NCBI GenBank assembly: GCA_027405735.1 | Contig: JAPEHQ010000014.1 | Location: 1,178,001-1,242,000 of the forward strand | Length of the DNA stretch: 64,000 nt | Direction of reading: 5' to 3' | DNA from: Mucor racemosus | Lineage: Eukaryota; Mucoromycota; Mucoromycetes; Mucorales; Mucoraceae | Part shown: one piece after another, positions 55,198-64,000 of the stretch | Numbering within the stretch: the stretch's first letter is position 1 | Layout of the letters: each line of letters opens with the position of its first letter | The notes under the pieces: model-generated | The model's database searches: none | Seen by the model: the letters and a program-made list of their open reading frames with translations, nothing else | Told to the model about the DNA's origin: nothing | Translations under genes and position numbers: made by a program

Positions 55198-56526
55198 ATG
55201 TCTATCGTAAACACGACAGTTGGTAATGAATCGCAATTAGCGCAGCTTCCCAGACTTAGACCTCGCAAGATTGCACCTGCACCCAAGAGAAAAGTCGAAG
55301 AATCTGAACAAAATGTCATTCCCTCAAAAAAGGCCAAGAAAGAAGCTGTAGTAAAGAAGGAAATTAAAGCTAGAAAAGTAACTGCAGTAAAGAAAGCACC
55401 TGTAATAAAGAAAGAAGCAACAGTTATAAAAGTTCCCTCAGTCAAGAAAGAATCCGTAGTAAAGAAGGAAGCCAAAGTCAAAAAAGAGCCAGCAGCCAAG
55501 AAAGTACCGAGAGTTAAGAAGGAACCAACAGTTAAAAAAGTAGTAAAAGCCTCTAAAGTCAAGAAGGAACCCAAAGCCAAGAAAGCAAAAATTGTACACA
55601 AACTTCCACCTGAAGCAAGCATCTACTTGAATGATGTATGTTTGAGTAATCTTTTTTGACATTATAAAGCAAGGTATTAAACGTTTTTAATAGGGTATGC
55701 GTGGTAGAGTTTTGAGGGCTATGAAGCAAAGAATGTATGTCTTGTCAAGAGAACTTTCATCTCGTGATGATACTACTGAAAACTTTGAAGTTCTCGGAAG
55801 CATTGGCAATGTAAGTTATTGTACATATTCTGAATAAAGCATGATACTTATTAATATCTATAGTCTTACACAGTCTCTATTGGTAATCCAATCAAATGTA
55901 CATGTATGGATCATGCCATCAGACGTACTCATTGTAAGCACATCTTGATGGTTTTACTCAAAGTTTATCGTCTTGGCTTTGACAATCCAATGTTTCAAAA
56001 ATTAACAACAACCAGAGAAGAAAGAATTCGTGCAAGAAGTAGCGGCCGTGTTGTCGACCCTTCTGTCTTGGTACCAACCATTATTCGTGAAAGAATCCTT
56101 AAACTTTCTCATGGGGAGCAAGAACAAGTCGAATCTCATCCACAAATTGAGCGTCGTTCTTTGGATACCTCCGATTGTCCTATTTGCTTTGAAGAATTTG
56201 AACAAGCCAAAATTGATTCAATTGATTATTGCAAGGTTTGTGGTAACAATATTCATCAAGAGTGCTTCAACATGTGGAAATCATCTAAAGGAAGAGATGT
56301 ATCTTGTGTCTATTGTCGTTCTAAATGGGTATTTCCTCGTTCTAATGAACCTGCCAAAAAGTCTGTTTACTCTCTTGATTCTAAACATCGATATGAAGGT
56401 GTAGCAAACTTTGCTTTGGAATTGGGTCTTGATCGTAAAAGAGATACTTCAACCTATAAGACTTACAGAGGTTATCCGCTTGCCTTTGAAGGTGAAGGTG
56501 AAGATGACAATGCAGATGATAATTAG
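55198..56526 (+). CDS. SWIM and RING zinc-finger protein with basic repeat N-terminus (ZSWIM2-like putative E3 ligase)
   Basis: Three exons (55,198-55,635; 55,694-55,810; 55,864-56,526) give 405 residues. Residues 20-135 are a Lys/Glu/Ala/Val-rich, histone H1-like tract of short VKKE-type repeats, probably nuclear and nucleic-acid binding. A SWIM domain follows (CTCMDHAIRRTHCKHIL, the CxCx(n)CxH pattern, about residues 195-215), then a RING finger (CPICFEEFEQAKI...CKVCGNNIHQECFNMW...CVYC, about 285-335). SWIM plus RING is the arrangement of ZSWIM2 and plant/fungal relatives, which act as ubiquitin ligases. The tail is acidic (EGEGEDDNADDN). No substrate can be inferred. Confidence 0.82.
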
Positions 56527-57803
56527 GAAGGCTAACACCATTTGACCATATTTTATTGCTTCTCAAAAGTATATTGCGAATTCAATATTTCAGTATATAT
56601 TAGTATATCCCCTTGTAATCAGCGCATATTCTTTACTTGAATAAAAAAGTATGCTTGAAAATATAAATACATATATTGATACTTTGTCTTGACTGGGGTT
56701 GTTTAATGCTTGCCACTCGATGTCAAATATGGGCCATATAATCATTTCGACGTTTTATTGTATTTTTGTAAGGCAACATTTTTGAATGCATATCTCTAAT
56801 GAAATTAAGGCATTCTGTCTTTTCATTTAGTAAATGCAAGCCAATAGTAGTGTTTGTGGTATTGCTAATAGTTTGTCTCATGAGCAATTGTCAGTACAGT
56901 TGCAAAAGTGACAAAACTACTATCCAGAACCTTGAGAGAGTCATAGGCTTGAAAATAGAGAAAAACTATAGAGATTTTATACTGGATTGCTTTGGGATAG
57001 AGAAAAAGTTATGTGACATAATGAATCAGATCTTCAATGCATTTTCTGCATTTACACTTGCATAGATGGCATGAAAGTTTCGTTGTTTTCTGCACTGATA
57101 CAAGATATCAACCGACATGTTTTTTAATTTTTCAGGAGAAGTAGTTTTCAAAATCGGAGCGTGGGCTATCTATGCATGCCACAAACGCATTTCTAATATT
57201 GTTAGAGAGATAAAAAGGTAAACATTTTAGCTGCTTTTGCGAAACAAGTTTGTCTTGTGTTTTGATGCAGCTATAGCTCGTCAAAGCTGTAGTTCCTGCC
57301 TTAAAAATGGGAAGAAATTTCTCGAATGGCTTTTTGACGCACCGAGTTTCGAAGCACCGTGTTTTCCGATTTTGCAAGGTATTTTTACATGATATTTTTG
57401 CATGATAAACAAGCTTCAATGAGTTCACACCGTATGAAAAAGTACTTTATTTACAAAACCAAAATTGTATTGATAATTTTGATATGTTCAAACCATGTAT
57501 GTATTTTTCCAAGCTGTCTAAACGATATAAAACAGCTGTTATGGGGTTCACAAATTCATCTACAGGATTTTATATGCAAGCACGTTTTATGCTAATTTGC
57601 TCACAATTTTAATGCTCTAAACAAGTGCTATTTAAGATTATATCAAACTGTTTAACTTTTGAAGGCATATGTGGGTCTTGAATATTTGTGATAATAAGAG
57701 ATATAGTAAGTTTACATTAAAAAAAAAGTATTTTTATTATGAATTGAATATTTTATATACAGAAATGATTGAAAAATAATATGAAAAAGAAAAGAGTTCA
57801 AAA
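56527..57803. other. Gene-free stretch between convergent genes
   Basis: A frame at 56,799-57,065 begins with a basic then hydrophobic segment (PIVVFVVLLIVCLMSNC) resembling a membrane anchor, but it is short and ends abruptly. A reverse frame at 57,132-57,428 is equally weak. A poly-A tract near 57,720 lies just past the P450 gene's stop. I see nothing firmly supported. Confidence 0.35.
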
Positions 57804-60800
57804 TTAACCCCAAACATCACACAAGTAACGGTTTTCATCCATAAGTTTATCGATAATCTTATCAGCCTCTTCATCATCAGAAGCCATACCAAATGAAATG
57901 GCCATACTGCAGAAAGTACGACGAACATCACGACTCATGGAACCACTACCACAAATATAAACAGCGGCAGGTTTAACACTGGGATCAGTAGGATAAAGCA
58001 TGTTCCAGACTTCAGCAGCATTTGACAAGATTTCATGTTGAACATACTTTTTGGGAGATTGCTCCATGTTTCTAGAGAAAGCAGTATGCAAATGAGTCAA
58101 GACACCAGATTTAACGTATTCTTCCAATTCATCATTATAAATGTAATCTTGATCACTACGACGACAACCAAAGAATAAGACAGCTTCACCGACCTTTTCA
58201 CCAGCATCTTTTTGTGCCTTACGCTCTTGCAAGAAACCACGGAAAGGAGAGAAACCAGTACCAGCAGCAATCATGATCAAGGGGACACTGGGGTCACTAG
58301 GCATACTGAAAGTACTCTTGGAGGACTTGAGATTGGCACGAATAGCCATACCATCAGAGCCACGCTTCAAGAAAGAAGAAGCTAAACCATTGTAATGTTT
58401 ATCATTAACAATATCATCAACGACACCTACAGTCAAGTGAGCAGCATTAGGATAAGCTAATGGGGAAGAAGCGATAGAGTAACGACGAGGTTGAATAACA
58501 GGTACAGAAGCCAAGAATTGACCTAAATCCAAACGAGTAACTTGAGGATAGGCATGTTGTAAATCCAAAAGAGTACGGTGTTTCTTGATGAAAGCAGGAT
58601 ATTGATCTTGGTTATTACTATCAGGCATCAACAATTTCTCAAAAGTAGCAGCAGTTTCAGGAGCAACCTTCTTTAATTGAGAAGCGAAACATCCGAGGAC
58701 AGCACGAGAAGGAGGAGATGAGAGATCAGCATAGTAAGTGAGCATGTTACGAACAGAACAAGGGCCCTTGATGTTGGCAGCGATAGAACGAGGGGAGACA
58801 TCGTTGAGAGTTTCTTGATTAATCTCAAAGACAGAATCCAAAATCCAACCGAAACTTAAAGCAATAGCTTCAACAATAGATTCTGCATTTTCAGGCATAA
58901 CCTCTAAATGATCACCAGCATTATAAAGACTGTTGTCACCAACAGGTTCCAATTTGGAGATGTCAATTTCAATATGGCGAGTGCTACGAGGAGAGCCCTC
59001 CTTTTGGATTTCACGGTTAGTGTGCAAGGTAGCCTTAGGTTCACCATAGTGATTGTTGACAGCAGCTTCCCAGGCTTCCTTATCAGTAGGTTGAATAAAC
59101 TTGATCTTGACAGCACTCTTTTCAGGAGAGGTAGCGACAGCAGCAGGAACAACAGACTTGGATTCAGATGCAGTTATACCATAGCTATCCAAAGTGTGGG
59201 TCCAGAAATGAGCACACCAATTACTGAAATCAGCATCCATATCTTTATCACCATCACCTTCACCGTTAGCGAAGAAACGTTCAGCACCAAGTTCTTCTAA
59301 ACCATCAGTAACCTTGATAGGGAAATGTTGATAAGTACGCCAGTTCTTGTTACCAAGGCCAAATACAGCAAAAGAAAGACCATTCAATGTCTTTTCGTGG
59401 CCATCAGTTTTGAGTTGATCATCAAGGAATTTGTTGAACTTTTCAGCAGAATCAGGTGGTTGACCATTGTAAGTAGCAGTACAGATGACAACCAATTCTT
59501 TATCTAAACGCTTGCTCTTGTCTTCAGAAATAAACTTGCCATCTTGTAAAACCTTCCATTTATCCATAGGTAAGATGGTAGTGTTTGTGAATCCAAAGTT
59601 TTTAGCTTGAGAGGCCAATTGATTAGCATAATCTTGAGCAGTACCAGTTTGAGTACCATACAAGAAAGTGATGGGAGGTAATTTGATATCAGAAGGAGTA
59701 GCAGCTGATGAAATAACAGGCATACTCTTGGTAGCAGCAGAAGCAGCAGAGGCCTCAGTTTCACGCTTCTCAGTGGCTTCAGAGCTAGGCTCAGGGAAAT
59801 CTTCACGAGGATGAATATGCATATGGAGATCAACAGGCTTAGTAGTGGCCATCTTGGGATCATATTGAACATCAGGACCTTCATAGCTGAAATCAAACTT
59901 GTTCAAAATCATAGCCAATACAGTCTTTGCTTCTTGCAAGGCAAATGCCATACCAATACAGCCTCTTGGACCAGTAGAGAAAGGTAACCAAGCAAAACGA
60001 GAGCGCTTTTGTTCTTCCTCAGGAGTCCAACGATCAGGATCGAAACTGTTATGATTAGGATAGACCTTCTCATTGTGATGCATAGCATAAACAGAAATAG
60101 CAGAAATCATACCAGCCTTCATTTGATAACCTCCAGGAACAATACAATCTTGCTTACAGTACTTTCCGAGCAAACGTACTGGTGGATAAAGACGCAAAAC
60201 TTCCTTGAGGACTTGATGCACATATTTGAGATTAGAGATTTGTTCAGATGAAGGATGTTCATCCCATCTGATGTGGTTATCAGCAATTTCTTGGAGAACC
60301 TTGGCCTTGACATCAGGATGTCTTGCGAGTTCATAAAGAGTCCAAGCAAGAGTATTAGCAGTAGTGTCATGACCAGCAATAAGGAAAGTAACAACTTGAT
60401 CACGAATATTTTCATCAGATAAACCCAAATTATGTTCATCACGAGCATTCAACATGTAACCCAAAAGATCAATATCCATGTTCTTGGCATCAGGACTTTG
60501 CTTACGTTCCTTGATAACTTCATCAACAACATTATGCATCAACTTGACAGAGCGATCGAATTTGCGATTAGCTTCAATAGGCAATGATTTAACGAATTGA
60601 GCTTGTTGCATACGTTGAATAGATTGCTTTAAACAATAACCCATAGCTTCAATGAAGGCGTTAGTTGGTTGATCACGATCAGTGAGTAAATTGAAATCAT
60701 AACCAAAACCAACACGACCAATAGTTTCAAATGTAATGTTGGTAGTCCAATCAATAATTTCTACAGGTTCCTCAGGTGTAAATTGATCAAAGATCTTGAT

Positions 60801-61559
60801 AAGTTGTTGAGTAAGAACACCCATTTCCTTTTGATAGACCTATACATTTTGTGTAAGTGATCGATAAACCCTATTTAAAAATAGCCTTTTTTTTTTGTTT
60901 TTTTACCTTGATAGCACGAGGACTGAATGCAGGCATCAAAAGCTTATGAGCAAGCTTCCAATCCATTTCATCAGTATCAGTTGTAAAGAGACCTTGACCT
61001 CCGAAAGCCTTGATTTCGGCTAAACCAGAGTTAGTAACCTTCTTGGTAAAATATTCAGATTCCTTGACGAAGAGTTCAGCAATCTCAGGATCATTGGTAC
61101 CAATGACCTTTCTACCCAACATATTGACTTCGACTAAGGGACCATGAGCAGCGAATTGACGTACCCAACCCTCGGTACTAGATAAACACACAAAAGCTAT
61201 TAATTTACCAAACAAATAAAGCACACATACAAAACTTACATGTTAGGCAACATTTCATACAAAGAACCAACAAAAGGAAGACTAGATGGACCAGGAATCA
61301 CATCTTTAATATGATCTTTAACATCAACATAAACAACTTGTTGGTTTCTAAGAGCATCAATTCCACCTAATAATTCATCCTTTTCATTCAAAAGTTCAAT
61401 GTCGGAAGGATTTCCTGCAATGCTTAATTTCTCGGCAACAAGTCCACGAACAGTATCTAAATTTGCACCGTTTCCGAAGCGGATAATGCGACCTTCTCCT
61501 TCAACATCTTTCGATCCTTTTAATACGACAATTAATGAAGTTGTATTATCTTTTGACAT
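57804..61559 (-). CDS. Self-sufficient cytochrome P450-reductase fusion (CYP505-like) with extra N-terminal domain
   Basis: Three exons (61,559-61,240; 61,177-60,907; 60,839-57,804) give 1208 residues. P450 hydroxylase fused to its NADPH reductase, as in P450foxy/BM3, probably acting on fatty acids. Residues 1-85 form an extra compact domain of beta-grasp appearance (SLIVVLKGSKDVEGEGRI...QQVVYVDV) before the usual IPGP start. P450 (about 88-550): I-helix AGHDTTANTL, ExxR in KEVLRLYPP, heme Cys in FSTGPRGCIG. FMN domain (about 590-750): YGTQTGTAQDYA, CTATYNGQPPDSA, FGLGNKNW. FAD/NADPH part (about 790-1208): RRYSIASSPLAYP, GTGFSPFRGFLQE, CGSGSMSRDV and the terminal DVWG with its FAD-stacking Trp. 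No membrane anchor, so it is probably cytosolic. Confidence 0.93.
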
Positions 61560-64000
61560 GATAATAAATATAAATAAATAAAGTAAATAAAATTAATTTA
61601 ACAAAGTAATAATAAAGAAGAAGAAAATGGAAAAATCTGGGATAAATAGCTTTCTTTTATATCGAATTTGGAGCATGAATTTGTAATATGCCTTGTCAAA
61701 ATTATGTTCTAATGAAGAAAATGATCTGGAGAAACAATTCTGCCTAAAGTCTAGATTACCATAAAAGGGCAAAAAATGCTTATGACCTAATTGCGCCGAG
61801 CCTGGATTGTTTTATTTGATCATGGCTTGTTTAAAACTTTGCATGTCCAGAAAGAACAATACATTATTACATCCCTAGAGTAAAGTTTCAGAGACCCGAT
61901 TTATTCTTCAAATGTATAATATTTTCACATATTAAAGCCTCAAAAGAATGTACAAATGAGAGTGAGTGATTGGTATACAGATCAAAGATTTGTAATGGGT
62001 TTTAGAGTTGTGCTGTGTAACATTGATCCATTTGCAGTGCATTAGTAGCGACCTCTGGCTAAAGTATAAAGCACCAAATTTGATTAAAACATAAATTGTT
62101 ATTCTACTTTTCATCCAATAAGACTCCTAGTAAACCCACATTTACTCGAGTTTTTTCTATTTTTTTCCGCTGAGTTTCTTTGATTCTTCAACCTATTCAT
62201 CATTTTACTACTATTTTTACAAAAAAAGAAAACTATTTGTAATTTTTATTTGCATTTCCAAATGTGAATATTATCATAAGCCAAGACTAAAAAGATAACA
62301 AAACGAACATGCTTAACTACGATGGCTTTATCATGTTATTATACAACACGTTGCAAGAGTAGCACAAGACTTTGAACAGTGTATTTTGTATAAAGAAAGC
62401 CATAAGCCGATATAAAATTTATGTGCCACATGGCCTAATTTCTCGTTATCTGACACTATTCTGCGAATTTAATTACACTAATTTGAAACCAAGTATGGAG
62501 AAATAAAAAGCTATACTATAATAATAAGCAATGAGACCTAGACAAATCACTATTATCAATCTATATTATAAATTCATATCTCTGAGTATCAAATTCTTGA
62601 ATATTTTACTAATGAAATATGCTAAAAATATCTGCACTCTTTTTTAAAAAAATTTGCGGGCATTTCATTCCTAAATAGATTGTTCTATTATCAATTATAA
62701 GTGAAAAAATAAGTTTCAAATATACGTTGAAATGCAGAAAACCCCACGTAGTTGAATAGAGTTACCACTATATAGATTTGAGATAAAACTTGCCGAATGG
62801 TCAGGAAAAAAAGACACCGCAGCTTCAAATTTTTTAGCTTTGCATAATTTTTGCAAGCAATTTGATTGCATTTATAATAGTTGTTGAACTTGAAATATAT
62901 TACTAAACTTGCATATCACTTTATTTTTTGTTTTACATAAAGTAATGAGAATTACTCATTTAAGAGCCCAATGACTTCCACAAAGTTATTTCTTTTTTCA
63001 CTGATAGTCGCCGTTTCAATGATACAGTCTTGGCTAAAACTCTCAATTGTTTGAAGAATTATCTAATAAGTTTGAAGCCTTATTTTTCAAGTTTTTAATT
63101 TGAATTATATTCTTCAGCTAGTCAACTGTATTGTGATATTTTTTAACCTTTAAGAAGACAAAAAAAAACCCCCAATTAAAAACTTGATTATCTCAGAGCG
63201 ACCTTTTAGGCTATTTTATAGAAAAATGAGCGACTTTTTAGATCCCCTCGATGAGTTGAGGCTGAAGTTACATATTACTGCACTAACAAAAAGACGTGAA
63301 GCATCTACAAAGATTCTAGTTGCATCTGATCATCTGTTGATAATAAATTATAGTATTATAAAGTTTTTTCCCTCCAATTTTTAGTTTTTCATCATGCTTT
63401 ATACAAAGTAAATGAAATACACATGTTCTCTAAACAATGCAGATAAATTTAAAAAGTGATCAACACTAGTTCATTTCTCTAGCATCATATATTAGTATAT
63501 ATTGCTGTCATCATGATAGAATAAATAAGACGCCAAGAAAAAAGCAATAATTAAATGGTGTATGTGTTTTACACGATAAAGGATTATTTCTACAAAAATA
63601 TGCATGGATTTGAATCTACAGAATACGAGATAAATAAAGGAGGCTTTTTGGTCATGAATTAGATGGCTAAATAAAGAAAAAATGAATTGCATGTTCCCTT
63701 GCATAATTTGAAAAACAAAAAAAAACCTGGTGATAAAATCATATTATTGCATAATGTTTCATGTTCAACATTGAAGGTTTCCTGGCGTTGTATAAAGATA
63801 ATAAATGCAATTCATGGCTGACATGAGACCTGAAATAAAAGGTAAGCTCAAATTACTGCTATAATAGCGAGAATAATTTACCCCATCGTTTTAAGAAAAA
63901 AGGCAGTTTTTACTGAAAAGAACAAATTATTTGATCTGATTTTGCTTTTAATTGGCTTATGTGAGACAACCTTGTGTAATGAGTTTCAGTATTTTACACA
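61560..64000. other. Gene-free region to the end of the window
   Basis: Upstream of the P450 fusion. AT-rich. A frame at 63,184-63,384 contains a charged helical stretch (DPLDELRLKLHITALTKRRE) that might be a first exon, but no continuation was found. No repeats shared with the rest of the window were noticed. Confidence 0.35.

Noticed and set aside
56799..57065. Small membrane protein gene
   Set aside because: One hydrophobic segment only, no homologous feature, no clear splicing or continuation.
57804..61559. Secondary-metabolite cluster around the P450 fusion
   Set aside because: No backbone synthase, transporter or regulator nearby; neighbours are unrelated genes and repeats.
63184..63384. 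First exon of a gene running toward the right edge
   Set aside because: No splice donor leading to a continuing frame was found within the window.
1..64000. CRISPR array or prokaryotic operon structure
   Set aside because: No regularly spaced repeats of that kind; spliceosomal introns throughout show a eukaryotic nuclear genome.

Overview
The window looks like nuclear DNA of a filamentous fungus, most likely Mucoromycota (Mucorales-like). The reasons are strongly AT-rich non-coding DNA, genes split by many introns of about 50-70 bp with GTAAGT-type donors, a secreted class 3 lipase of the Rhizomucor/Rhizopus type, a soluble P450-reductase fusion, and a mix of L1-like LINE, Tc1, pogo/Tigger, hAT and LTR elements. 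All gene calls come from reading the translations; no database search was possible.

Layout. 1-4727 (minus): the 5' part of a very large helical-repeat protein, probably the tRNA 2'-O-methyltransferase Trm3/TARBP1. 5.3-17 kb: a repeat island with diverged repeat families (called A to E here), two retroposons sharing one target site, a pogo/Tigger transposon with a mutated catalytic residue, solo LTRs and a non-autonomous pogo-like element. 17.7-24.7 kb: a gene island with a small coiled-coil ORF, a GEN1/Yen1 Holliday-junction resolvase divergently paired with a dynein roadblock light chain, a ten-finger TFIIIA-like protein, and an unrecognised two-exon gene. 25-39 kb: a second repeat island with inverted copies of the same families, a hAT-like MITE, a decayed LINE broken by a MITE that is itself broken by an intact Tc1 element, and remnants of a dynein intermediate chain gene inside a duplicated repeat.

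39.8-44.9 kb: a tandem BTB/POZ plus CAP-Gly protein and, convergent to it, a class 3 lipase. 47.1-53.9 kb: repeat A interrupted by a complete, apparently recent L1-like LINE with both ORFs open and a 13-bp target-site duplication. 54.2-56.5 kb: an orphan ORF and a SWIM-RING protein with a basic repeat N-terminus. 57.8-61.6 kb: a 1208-residue P450-reductase fusion with an extra N-terminal domain. 61.6-64 kb: no recognisable gene.

The host genes are unrelated housekeeping or metabolic genes rather than a cluster. The most informative content is the transposon stratigraphy. Several insertions have their empty or paralogous site elsewhere in this same window, so borders and target-site duplications can be read directly. 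The most unusual proteins are the BTB-BTB-CAP-Gly fusion and the N-terminally extended P450-reductase.
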